From positions 1 to 63,324 of IMG/VR virus record IMGVR_UViG_3300020021_000007: a stretch of 63,324 nucleotides of DNA; one strand, given 5' to 3'. Origin of the DNA: a virus. Under the pieces are notes generated by a model. It made no database searches and was not told the origin of the DNA. It worked only from the letters and a program-made list of their open reading frames with translations. The position numbers and the translations under genes are program-made. Position 1 is the stretch's first letter, and each line of letters begins with the position of its first letter. Positions 48,460 to 56,096 of this stretch are shown here, piece after piece.

Positions 48460-49173
48460 TTACTCCATGCCCAACAGTTTGTGAACTTGAAGTTGCAGGA
48501 CGTACCCGTACCTCAAGCATGAGGCGACACATACCGCGCGATTCAGCGAGTTGATCGCTTCATCCTGCGAGTCCATGGGTTGCAAATAAATCGGTCCCCG
48601 GTAGCCCTTGGGTGGGCGCGCGACACGCGGGTGTGCAGTGTGGTTAAGCGCGAGCACCGGCAGACCGTCGTCCTGGTCAACGCTGTCAGCTGCCATCACG
48701 TATTTGAACGCGCAAGCTGCGGAGGCAATGGTTGGATGCACGCGCCCAGCCTTCGGGCTACATACGATGTACACACCATATCGAAGGTCCGGACGTTGCG
48801 TAAAGAATGAATTGTCAGTTGATAACGTGCCGTTGGTTTCAATCTGCACGTAGAACCCATCATGTACAAGCGCGCGAATCAACGGCGCGATGCTTTGGCG
48901 AAACGGTTCACCGCCTGTGATGACCACAAGTCCAGGGTCGCAGGTCGTGCGTTCCATTTGCACCTGGTACACGATTTCAGCGACGGTCATGTGCCGCCGC
49001 TTGCTGGTATAGTCGGTGTCGCAGCCCGGGCATTGCAGGTTGCAGCCCGCTAAGCGGACGAACACTGCCGGGGTACCGCAGAACGGTCCCTCACCTTGAA
49101 GGGTTGCGAAGATTGATTGGACATCAAGAACGGTTTCTAAGACTCGTTTTTCTGGGGACTGCTGATTCAGCAT
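48460..49173 (-). CDS. queE: 7-carboxy-7-deazaguanine synthase (radical SAM)
   Basis: 237 residues from the ATG after CGGAG. SIFATLQGEGPFCGTPAVF (partly quoted), the [4Fe-4S] motif CNLQCPGC (CX3CX2C), TGGEPF for SAM binding, IETNGT and SPKAGR are all present. Catalyses ring contraction of 6-carboxytetrahydropterin to carboxy-deazaguanine. First gene of the modification cluster, separated by a hairpin terminator from the paralogue A gene upstream. Confidence 0.9.
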   Translation of the reverse strand: MLNQQSPEKRVLETVLDVQSIFATLQGEGPFCGTPAVFVRLAGCNLQCPGCDTDYTSKRRHMTVAEIVYQVQMERTTCDPGLVVITGGEPFRQSIAPLIRALVHDGFYVQIETNGTLSTDNSFFTQRPDLRYGVYIVCSPKAGRVHPTIASAACAFKYVMAADSVDQDDGLPVLALNHTAHPRVARPPKGYRGPIYLQPMDSQDEAINSLNRAVCVASCLRYGYVLQLQVHKLLGME

Positions 49174-49181
49174 TATCACTC

Positions 49182-49215
49182 CGTCGAAGAGAAGTGCGGG
49201 GCCCGAAGGCCCCGC
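49182..49215 (-). terminator. Terminator before queE
   Basis: GCGGGGCC and GGCCCCGC (49196-49203 with 49208-49215) pair over eight bases around a tetraloop (TTCG on the minus strand), followed on that strand by ACTTCTCTTCG. Partly separates the modification cluster from the paralogue genes. Confidence 0.65.
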
Positions 49216-49248
49216 GATTCCACACACTAACCTTTGCAGGTTAACACG

Positions 49249-49629
49249 TTAGGCCGCAGCGGTCTCCGTGGCAGCGGGCGCAGTGGTGCGACCGACGATA
49301 CCGTGGAACTTGCGCCACCGAGCGTACTGCGTCCGAACGGTCGCTTCGGGAACACCCGTCGCCGCCTTCAGAGAGTCACCGATGGTGGCAGGCGAACCGG
49401 CCTTGCCGCTCAGGTCATCGAATATCGCCCACACCTTGCCGGTGACAGTGGCGGGTTTCGGACGACGGACGTCGTTCTGCTTCGGCTGCTTGGACGCTTC
49501 CTTCGCGGCCTTCGCATCGGCTTTCTTCTGCACCTTGGCTGCCAACTTGGCTGCCTTGTCAGCAGCCTTCTTCGCTGCCACTTCCGGGTCGACCGTCTTG
49601 GGGGCCGACGTTGTTCCAGTCTCACTCAT
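49249..49629 (-). CDS. Paralogue A: histone H1-like arm plus QY-RWR domain
   Basis: 126 residues behind GAGGTGATAG. The N-terminal 55 residues are Ala/Lys-rich like histone H1 tails (AAKKAADKAAKLAAKVQKK). The C-terminal module (KVWAIFDDLS...TVRTQYARWRKFHGI) is shared with paralogues B, C and D. It is likely a DNA-binding, perhaps nucleoid-structuring, protein of the phage. No known family recognised. Confidence 0.65.
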   Translation of the reverse strand: MSETGTTSAPKTVDPEVAAKKAADKAAKLAAKVQKKADAKAAKEASKQPKQNDVRRPKPATVTGKVWAIFDDLSGKAGSPATIGDSLKAATGVPEATVRTQYARWRKFHGIVGRTTAPAATETAAA

Positions 49630-49715
49630 GCTATCACCTCGAATGTTTGTTGATCTTCAGCCCTCAATTACAGGGTGTGAGCACAGTACCCGAACAAAGA
49701 GGGATCATGCAATCC

Positions 49716-50432
49716 CTATGGCAAATTATTTTGCTTGCGCCATGCTCCGTACTGAACACCAGCCGTGCTCAGCGACCATCCGTTCTTAAGTGCTAGTTCT
49801 TTGATGCGCGTTCGCGGCGGCACTATACCTGTCATCTTGTAGTCCAAGTCAAGCGCTTCGTGTATTGCAGCGCAAACACCAGACTTAGGTCTAGCCCCCG
49901 CATTAGCGCGTGCTGGTGCGGTGCGCGGTGCCGCTGGTGCGCTGGGTTCACGCGGTGCGTTCGCACGCGCTGCGGCTGCCAGCTTGCGGTCTGCGACCGC
50001 TTTGCGCGCGGTCGGTAGCAGTGCCGCCGGGTCCGCTGTCGTCTTCAATGCGTACAGGTCGCCCGCTTTGCCGGGGCGGTACGAACCCTTGACGTAGACG
50101 AACCCCTGAGGCGCACCGGTAGCTTCCATGTGCGCAGCTTGAATCTCGACTTCGGTCGGTACGCAGTCGGTGCAAGGTAGCGTTTCAGCTATCTGAAGCA
50201 ACCATTGCGCCAGCGTTTCATGATCAGCTGTGTGCGACTCCTTACCGGTGGTGTTGCGGAACAGGGCTTGCAATTCCTCCACGGTAAAGTGATCCATGGC
50301 ACCGGGAGTAGGCACTGGGAAGCATGACGCGCTTTCGTAGCTGCGCGTGATATAATCCAGGTCGCGCACGACCCGGAAGTCTGCGTGCTTGTGGAGGAAC
50401 ACCCTGCGGTCGTGGTCAACGCTAACGTACAT
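49716..50432 (-). CDS. Paralogue B: large N-terminal domain plus QY-RWR domain
   Basis: 238 residues from the ATG at 50432, which overlaps the end of the small membrane gene. The first 120 residues form a distinct globular domain (MYVSVDHDRRVFLHKHADF, DHFTVEELQALFRNTTG), then an Ala/Arg/Pro-rich basic linker (residues 150-190), then the shared module (GVCAAIHEALD...GVQYGAWRKQNNL). The linker-plus-module layout copies paralogues A and C. Function unknown, DNA binding inferred. Confidence 0.62.
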   Translation of the reverse strand: MYVSVDHDRRVFLHKHADFRVVRDLDYITRSYESASCFPVPTPGAMDHFTVEELQALFRNTTGKESHTADHETLAQWLLQIAETLPCTDCVPTEVEIQAAHMEATGAPQGFVYVKGSYRPGKAGDLYALKTTADPAALLPTARKAVADRKLAAAARANAPREPSAPAAPRTAPARANAGARPKSGVCAAIHEALDLDYKMTGIVPPRTRIKELALKNGWSLSTAGVQYGAWRKQNNLP

Positions 50433-50571
50433 CCGCTTGCTCCTCGAGCTGGTGGGTGTGCTTGGCCGCCGCTTGCTCGAGCTGCGCCTGGACACTGATG
50501 CGCATGTGGTGCATCGCGACGCAAGCCGCGAGGAACACAACCATCCATATTATCACACCCTTGAATTTCAT
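50422..50571 (-). CDS. Small membrane protein, 49 residues
   Basis: Starts behind CGGAGAG. One membrane helix (residues 5-20, GVIIWMVVFLAACVAM) and a charged helical C-terminus with several His and Gln. Its end overlaps the start of paralogue B by 11 bases. Function unknown. Confidence 0.6.
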   Translation of the reverse strand: MKFKGVIIWMVVFLAACVAMHHMRISVQAQLEQAAAKHTHQLEEQADVR

Positions 50572-50638
50572 ACGACTCTCCGGAGGCTTGCTACCCTGTT
50601 AGATACAGGATAGCAAGCTTGCGTCCATTAGTCAACTC

Positions 50639-51163
50639 CTAGATCGTGCCGGCGTCGTTCGCACCGCCCAAGGAACGGGGCATCAAACCGTTGAACTGCT
50701 TCCACCGCTGGTACTGGGTCATCGCGGTGTTCTTCTGCCAACCCGCGTCCTTGGCGAGCTCGCGGAGGTGCTCGAAGGTCGGCGTTTCGCCCTTCAGCGC
50801 GGTGCGCTTCGCGTCCAATGCGTCCCAAATTTGACCGCAGATGGTACCCGAGCTCGGCTTGGTCACACCGTTGGCAGCGGCGCGCACCTTGCGCTCAGTC
50901 GCCTTCTTAGGCGCCTTGCGGGTCTTCAACTCCGACGCTGCACCCTTTTCGATGGCGGTCGGGGCACCGATGCCGGTGTCGATCGCTTTGTCCAACAGCG
51001 TGCGGGTGTCTGTGATGGGGGGACTACCGGCGGCAGCTTTCGCTTCCAGCGCGGCGCGCATCCCAGCATTGTCAAGCTTGCCGTACGTGATTCCGGCGAG
51101 TTTGCAAGCGGCACGCAATTCGACCTTGCCCATTGCCGCGAAATCTTCTGTGTACTTGCTCAA
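50639..51163 (-). CDS. Paralogue C: SAP-like domain plus QY-RWR domain
   Basis: 174 residues behind AGGAG, 45 bases downstream of the predicted +1 of promoter element P5. Residues 10-42 (GKVELRAACKLAGITYGKLD) resemble a SAP DNA-binding motif. A Lys/Arg/Ala linker follows, then the shared C-terminal module (GQIWDALDAKR...MTQYQRWKQFNGL). A two-domain DNA-binding protein is the best reading. It heads the paralogue block. Confidence 0.65.
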   Translation of the reverse strand: MSKYTEDFAAMGKVELRAACKLAGITYGKLDNAGMRAALEAKAAAGSPPITDTRTLLDKAIDTGIGAPTAIEKGAASELKTRKAPKKATERKVRAAANGVTKPSSGTICGQIWDALDAKRTALKGETPTFEHLRELAKDAGWQKNTAMTQYQRWKQFNGLMPRSLGGANDAGTI

Positions 51164-51207
51164 GTGAATCTCCTGGTTAGTGTGTTGCTGACGACTTTGT
51201 TCGTCAA

Positions 51208-51259
51208 TGAGGCTAATCTACACCACACAAGGACGAAAGACAAGACCTAGTTCACAGTT
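51208..51259 (-). promoter_or_regulatory. Promoter-like element P5
   Basis: On the minus strand: AACTGTGAACTAG (51259-51247), TAGATT 39 bases from the box start (51220-51215), then AGCCTC and A at 51208. It begins one base after the helicase stop codon and drives paralogue C and perhaps the modification genes. Same layout as P1-P4 on the other strand. Confidence 0.62.
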
Positions 51260-52987
51260 TTAGAAGGGAATATCGTCGTCATATTCCATAGTACCTTGGG
51301 TCTTCGTATTATTGGAAAAATCATTGCGCGGTGCGCGGACATCAATGGTAGGGGGCTCCACCGCGTCACCGCTTTGGGTACCGAACGCAGTACCGTCGTA
51401 GCAATGTGATAGTATTTCCGGGTGCTTCTTGTTCAGCCAGATGCGGAGGTGGGTAGGCACCTTGACTTCCGTCATGCGCTCGAGCGCGCTGCGCGCGTCA
51501 CCAGGTGCATCGGTAGTTGTACGCTCGCGCCACCACTTGCGCGCCTTGTGACCCGCATACCCTTCGTGCTGGAAGCACACGTATTCGTTGAACGCACTGG
51601 GACCGCACCAGTACGTGACCTTCACGCTGTCCGGGCGGTCGTGCTTCTGGTGTAGCTGGTACGTGATGCTATTGCACGCAACCATCTGCACGACCGGCAA
51701 TTCGCCTTTGATTATTTCCTCGGTGCTTGCACCCTGCTTCAACTTGGTCTGTTGCGGGAACTCGTAACCACAGTTGATACACTTCACAGCTCGCGCGTGG
51801 TTGTACGTGTTGCACATCTCGCAAAGGCGTACAGGTGCATTTCCTCCGCCGCTGCCTTTCTTGTGCGGGATCACTGGGTCGTTAATGGGTCCAAGACGCT
51901 TGGTGTTGCCGGCGAAGTCCCCAACCAGACAGTTCTCCTTACCGTCAAACGGTCGCGTACCGCGTCCAAGCATCTGCACCCACAGAACCGTTGACTTTGT
52001 CGGTCGCAGCATGGGGATGAAGTCGATGTCAGGTACGTCAAGACCCGTTGTTAGCACGTTGTTGTTGACGACCGCGCGAACCTTGCCTAAGCGAAAGTCA
52101 CCGTTCGGCCCAATCAGGTCGTCGCGCGCAGCGTCGCTCATTTCCGATGTAACCGTTGGGCACTCGATACCCATCGTGTGCAGCATGTCTGATATAGTTT
52201 TCGCGTGATGCACACCGGAAGCGAATATCAGCCATTTCTTGCGGTCGTATCCCATCTCCATGCACTCGCGCAACGCAGCTTCAGTGACTTCGTCGATGTC
52301 AACCGCAGCCTGGAGTTCCGCTGCAATGAACTCGCCCCCGCGCATATGCACACCGTCGACATTCAGCAGCGTTTGCGTTTTCTTCGGTATCAGCGGGCAT
52401 AGGTAACCTTCGGCAATCAATCGGTTGAACGCCTCCATACCGGTAATGTCGAAGCAAGTATCTGTGAATATGCCACTCTCTTCGGTAATGCGTCCGTGCC
52501 CCATGCGCCAGGGTGTTGCAGTGAATCCAATTATCTTAAGGTACGGGTTAACCGCTTTCAGACCTTTGAAGAACAACTGGTACAGCGTTTCATCGTTCGG
52601 ACTTACCAGGTGGCATTCATCCACCAGCACCAGGTCCACATGCCCGAACGCGGTCGCGTATTTGGCAACTGACGCAATACCAGCAAAGATAATACGATCG
52701 TGGAAGTCGCGCTTGCCTAAGCCCGCGCTGTTGATGCCTGCGGGCGCACCGGGCCACACGCTCAGCAGCTTCGAATAGTTCTGCTGAATAAGCTCTTTGA
52801 CGTGTGTGAGTACAAGGATCTTCTGTCCATGGTATTGACGAAACACGTTCTCAAGGAACATCGCAATGACCACACTCTTCCCGGTGCCGGTGGGCATCGC
52901 GACAATGGGGTTACCCGCTTTTTGTTCAAAGTAGTGGGTAATCGAACTGGATGCTTCGATTTGGTATGTGCGCGGAACAATGAGCAT
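51260..52987 (-). CDS. Superfamily 2 DNA helicase with zinc ribbon and SSB-like C-terminal tip
   Basis: 575 residues. Walker A MPTGTGKS (31-38), DECH box (123-126), TATPWR, and motif VI QMLGRGTRP mark a RecG/UvsW/ERCC3-type DEAD/DEAH ATPase. After the motor, CEMC...CINCG forms a zinc ribbon. The last residues EYDDDIPF match the tip by which bacterial SSB docks its partners. Likely remodels replication forks or branched DNA. The start overlaps the nuclease stop (TGATG). Confidence 0.88.
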   Translation of the reverse strand: MLIVPRTYQIEASSSITHYFEQKAGNPIVAMPTGTGKSVVIAMFLENVFRQYHGQKILVLTHVKELIQQNYSKLLSVWPGAPAGINSAGLGKRDFHDRIIFAGIASVAKYATAFGHVDLVLVDECHLVSPNDETLYQLFFKGLKAVNPYLKIIGFTATPWRMGHGRITEESGIFTDTCFDITGMEAFNRLIAEGYLCPLIPKKTQTLLNVDGVHMRGGEFIAAELQAAVDIDEVTEAALRECMEMGYDRKKWLIFASGVHHAKTISDMLHTMGIECPTVTSEMSDAARDDLIGPNGDFRLGKVRAVVNNNVLTTGLDVPDIDFIPMLRPTKSTVLWVQMLGRGTRPFDGKENCLVGDFAGNTKRLGPINDPVIPHKKGSGGGNAPVRLCEMCNTYNHARAVKCINCGYEFPQQTKLKQGASTEEIIKGELPVVQMVACNSITYQLHQKHDRPDSVKVTYWCGPSAFNEYVCFQHEGYAGHKARKWWRERTTTDAPGDARSALERMTEVKVPTHLRIWLNKKHPEILSHCYDGTAFGTQSGDAVEPPTIDVRAPRNDFSNNTKTQGTMEYDDDIPF

Positions 52988-53958
52988 CAGATCGTCTTCT
53001 TTACCGTGTATTCCCCGCAGCCAACGAGCTGCGTCTGTTTATCGATTGTAACCTCTCTTAGCCTGCAATACCACTCCGCGTTCCCATTAGGTCGCGGTAA
53101 GCTGTACGCGCATGTTCGACAGTTCTTGTCAGGTGCTTCTTTCTTGTGGCACACACCGCGATGATCGCAGAAGCGACACTTCCAAAAGCCCGGTGATTCG
53201 TTCAGCTTCTTGGGTGGCGTTTCGCTGAACACCAGTTTGTCAGCGCGCTCAGTAAACTGGTCAGCGATTGCAGTGTCCAGTGGTATCAACTCTGCATAAA
53301 CAGCATCGTTGTTCTTGTTGGCGCACATGTACAAGCACACCGCCAACCCCATCTTGCGCATGTAAATATTTGATTGAACGTAATGCTCGAACTTCGCAGC
53401 ACGCACACCTTCACCGACAAACTGCACCGCTGGCTTGCCCGGATCGAGCAGGTGCGCAACGTACTCGTTCCAGTTTTCACCAGCGAGTTTGTTGAACGAT
53501 TTTTCGTTCGCAGTCTTGAACTCGAGCAACGCGGCTTGTCCGGGCGACAGGTCTGGAAGATGTAGTGCTACACCGTCGCCGCTGCCACCGAAATGCCCGT
53601 GCGAGTCGCTGACACGGAACTGCTTACCGTGTTCGTCTTGTTGGATTACATGCACACCGATCGAAACCAAGGCCGCTATCATGCGGCCTTCCTCGAGGTG
53701 CCCTCGGTTGAACAATCGCAGCATGCGACCTTCAAACCGTGGCTTGACAGCCCAGCGGAAGTTATACCAAGCGTGCCGCGCGCATTCGGTGCCTATGATT
53801 GACGCACCTAAGTGTGACCGGTGCCCGTCGTTCTCTTCGCGGTAAGCGTCGGTGATGTGTGGTAATACCCGCTGCAATGTCGCGCGGTATGCGTTACCCT
53901 GATCCTTTTCAATGCTTGCCTCGATCGCCGTCAGCGTCTTAGCGGCAATATAGATCAA
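52987..53958 (-). CDS. Cas4/RecB-like PD-(D/E)XK exonuclease
   Basis: 323 residues. ECARHAWYNFRW near the N-terminus, GSGDGVALHL (Asp) and LLEFKTANEKSF (E-x-K plus the helix Lys) form a RecB/Cas4 nuclease core, and a late cluster CRFC, GVC, NCRTC and a further Cys suit an iron-sulfur or zinc site. Such exonucleases accompany DUF669 proteins and Sak4 ATPases in siphovirus recombination modules. Overlaps the next gene by four bases. Confidence 0.78.
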   Translation of the reverse strand: MIYIAAKTLTAIEASIEKDQGNAYRATLQRVLPHITDAYREENDGHRSHLGASIIGTECARHAWYNFRWAVKPRFEGRMLRLFNRGHLEEGRMIAALVSIGVHVIQQDEHGKQFRVSDSHGHFGGSGDGVALHLPDLSPGQAALLEFKTANEKSFNKLAGENWNEYVAHLLDPGKPAVQFVGEGVRAAKFEHYVQSNIYMRKMGLAVCLYMCANKNNDAVYAELIPLDTAIADQFTERADKLVFSETPPKKLNESPGFWKCRFCDHRGVCHKKEAPDKNCRTCAYSLPRPNGNAEWYCRLREVTIDKQTQLVGCGEYTVKKTI

Positions 53959-54146
53959 GGTAAATGCCTGCGATCCCTACACGGTGCGCACGCGCGACCG
54001 ACAAGGCGCTGTGAAGGCTCACCACAATATCCACAGATACCGGGTTCACCCTTGGGTATCTTCGCTGCGTTTATCGACACTTGCCGAACTGCGCATTCGA
54101 CAAGTAATGATTCTTTCTGTTCAGACAGATCGCAATCGTCAGCCAT
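53955..54146 (-). CDS. DksA/TraR-type zinc finger protein
   Basis: 63 residues behind GGGGA. The C-terminal half IPKGEPGICGYCGEPSQRL...CAPCRDRR (in outline) is the C4 zinc finger of TraR/DksA, with the CGYCG and CAPC pairs. Proteins of this kind bind the secondary channel of host RNA polymerase and alter promoter use. The coupling to the Cas4-like gene is by ATGA overlap. Confidence 0.78.
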   Translation of the reverse strand: MADDCDLSEQKESLLVECAVRQVSINAAKIPKGEPGICGYCGEPSQRLVGRACAPCRDRRHLP

Positions 54147-54160
54147 TCAGTTCCCCTAAT

Positions 54161-54192
54161 CGACAAAAGACTGCCCCTCCGAAGAGGGGCAG
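54161..54192 (-). terminator. Rho-independent terminator after the ssDNA-binding gene
   Basis: CTGCCCCTC and GAGGGGCAG (54171-54179 with 54184-54192) form a nine-pair stem with a TTCG loop on the minus strand, followed there by TCTTTTGTCG. Confidence 0.85.
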
Positions 54193-54205
54193 TAACGGAC
54201 CGCAA

Positions 54206-54898
54206 TTAGCGTGCGGCCCAGGGGGGAACGGCAGCGGATGCGTTGAACCCTGCTGGCGCACCAGCGGCGGGAGCTGCGGCAGGTGCCGGACCTGGGACAG
54301 CGGCAGGCGCTTGCCAGGGTTGCTGAGCGGCAGCGGGGGGTGCCTGCCATGCAGGGGTTGCAGCGGGCGCAGCACTGGGAGCGGCTGCGGCGGGAGCACC
54401 AGCCCATGCCGGTGCAGCGGCGGGCGCGGGGGCAGCGGCAGGAGCCTGCCAAGCTGGCGCGACAGCGGCGGGCAGACCAGCAACAGCTTCCGTGGGCTCG
54501 TTGATGTTCTTCCACGACGTGATGTCGTTCTGCGGCTCGTATTCGCCCGTCTTGTCGGTGCGAATCTTGACCTTGATCTTCAGCGGTATGTTGTGCAACT
54601 GCTGACTGTCAGCGACCATCAAAACACCGACAGCGTGCGCCAGCGCGCTCAGCTGCTTGAGACCGATTTCGGTCGCTTGCGGGTTCGCATTCTGCAGGTT
54701 GATGTTCCCGTAGATCTTGCGGCCAGCATGTTGACCATCGAGCACGCTGTAGCGTACTTTCAGATAGCAACTACCGTCACCCGCCTTCGTGGGCTTCATT
54801 TCGGTTTCGTCAACAATGACGTTGTACCAACCGATGGGCAGCGGTTCGAATCCCGTCTGCGGCGCTACTGTTCGCGCGTCGAAATTAAGTTGTGCCAA
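54206..54898 (-). CDS. DUF669 single-stranded DNA-binding protein
   Basis: 230 residues behind AGGAG. Residues 1-140 match the DUF669 family (LPIGWYNVIVDETEMKPT, YLKVRYSVLDG, GRKIYGNINLQN), a phage ssDNA-binding protein. The tail is a 90-residue Ala/Pro repeat with recurring PAW motifs and ends WAAR, without the acidic tip of bacterial SSB. It should coat ssDNA for the Sak4 ATPase and the polymerase. Confidence 0.8.
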   Translation of the reverse strand: MAQLNFDARTVAPQTGFEPLPIGWYNVIVDETEMKPTKAGDGSCYLKVRYSVLDGQHAGRKIYGNINLQNANPQATEIGLKQLSALAHAVGVLMVADSQQLHNIPLKIKVKIRTDKTGEYEPQNDITSWKNINEPTEAVAGLPAAVAPAWQAPAAAPAPAAAPAWAGAPAAAAPSAAPAATPAWQAPPAAAQQPWQAPAAVPGPAPAAAPAAGAPAGFNASAAVPPWAAR

Positions 54899-54910
54899 AA
54901 TAATTCTCCT

Positions 54911-55369
54911 TTAGGAATGACGTTTATTTGCCGATTGTTCAATAGGTGTCGCCCAACGGCAGTTTGAAGGCTCGTAATTGCCGTTCACATTTTTACGGTC
55001 AATAGTCATTCCCTCAGGGCGCTCACCCATGTCTGCGAGAAAATTTGTAAACGATAGCCACCGCTCGCAGACACTAATTCCGCGGCCACCGTAATCTTTA
55101 TATCGACTGTTCTTTGGATTTGAACAACGATATTTCATTCCATACCAACTGATATACGTCGGTGAATTGCATTGTCCGTGACGATAATTATTCTGACCAT
55201 CGCCAGGAGGTTTGCCTTTCTTAGTACAACTTCCACAAGTTTTTGATCGTTTGCCTATTTTGCAAACTGCAACAATTCTTTCTGTCCCGCATATGCACCG
55301 ACATAATGCTCCTGGAAGCGTAGCAGCGCCATTCGGTACTGTATAACCTGTTTCTAAAACAGTCCACAT
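54911..55369 (-). CDS. HNH/AP2-type homing endonuclease-like protein
   Basis: 152 residues whose ATG directly follows the Sak4 stop. N-terminal cysteine module (WTVLE, CRCICG, TCGSC) as in the 3534 and 41779 products, then a C-terminal domain with SWYGMKYRCSNP, YKDYGGRGISVCERW and TIDRKNVNGNYEPSNCRWAT, a pattern very common in phage HNH homing endonucleases. AT-rich against its surroundings and placed between two conserved recombination genes, so it is probably a recent insertion. Confidence 0.75.
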   Translation of the reverse strand: MWTVLETGYTVPNGAATLPGALCRCICGTERIVAVCKIGKRSKTCGSCTKKGKPPGDGQNNYRHGQCNSPTYISWYGMKYRCSNPKNSRYKDYGGRGISVCERWLSFTNFLADMGERPEGMTIDRKNVNGNYEPSNCRWATPIEQSANKRHS

Positions 55370-56095
55370 TCACGCACCAAGGATTTTTCCGAAAACATAA
55401 CTCAAATGAGGGCGCTCCACTGTCGCAAGGGCTCCACTGCGGTCTTTGGCGACGAACTGGAGATCAGGCTGTGTTTGCAAATACCGGTAGGAATTTCCCT
55501 GCGGATCTTTGTTGACAGCCAAACGAAATACTTCATCGAAGAAGTACGGAAACTTCGGACCCAGCTTTGCGCCGGGCATTGACGGTCCGAACCGTACCAC
55601 ACCGGTGAGCTCGTCTTTCATGGGTTCCATTTTGGCCGCCATGTAAACGTGCTTCCCTGGTAGGTCGCGGAACGAACGAACAAGCGACTCCATTTTCTCA
55701 ATGAGTTCGCCGTATGCTTGACGCGGGTCTTTCACCTGGCGCTTCGCGTTGTTGAGCACGACTTCAGCGATCTCGCTGATACTGTCAAGCCCGACGGTTT
55801 GGAATGCCCGCGCTTCCGCACTGGTTGCGCACCAGCGGTGCGCCTCAACCAGGTCATCCACATTGCGCACCAAGATGACAGGCATGTTATACGTGATGTC
55901 TGCTTGGCTCGCACCGAACACGCGCGCCACGTTTGCTGACTTCAACGACAGCAATCCAGACTCAGCGCTGATAAGCACCGGGGAAGGCGCGGTAGCTGCG
56001 ATCATGGTCTTACCCATGCCCGAGTCACCGTAAATCAGAACCTTCACCCCGTTGTTTTCGGAAGACTGCTCAGCGGTCGAAAATTGTAGCGCCAT
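55370..56095 (-). CDS. Sak4-like RecA-fold ATPase
   Basis: 241 residues; the ATG at 56095 lies after AGGAATAAG. Walker A IYGDSGMGKT near residue 21, a central LDSISEI acidic strand (Walker B region) and KHVYMAAKMEP match the AAA_24/Sak4 single-strand annealing or recombinase-accessory ATPases. Normally paired with a DUF669 ssDNA-binding protein, encoded here just beyond the inserted HNH gene. Role in recombination-dependent replication. Confidence 0.8.
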   Translation of the reverse strand: MALQFSTAEQSSENNGVKVLIYGDSGMGKTMIAATAPSPVLISAESGLLSLKSANVARVFGASQADITYNMPVILVRNVDDLVEAHRWCATSAEARAFQTVGLDSISEIAEVVLNNAKRQVKDPRQAYGELIEKMESLVRSFRDLPGKHVYMAAKMEPMKDELTGVVRFGPSMPGAKLGPKFPYFFDEVFRLAVNKDPQGNSYRYLQTQPDLQFVAKDRSGALATVERPHLSYVFGKILGA

Positions 56096-56096
56096 C

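Noticed and set aside
55402-55602. Small frames overlapping Sak4, ligase, MuF and other long genes
   Set aside because: They lie wholly inside genes with clear family motifs, lack ribosome binding sites and have shadow-frame composition.
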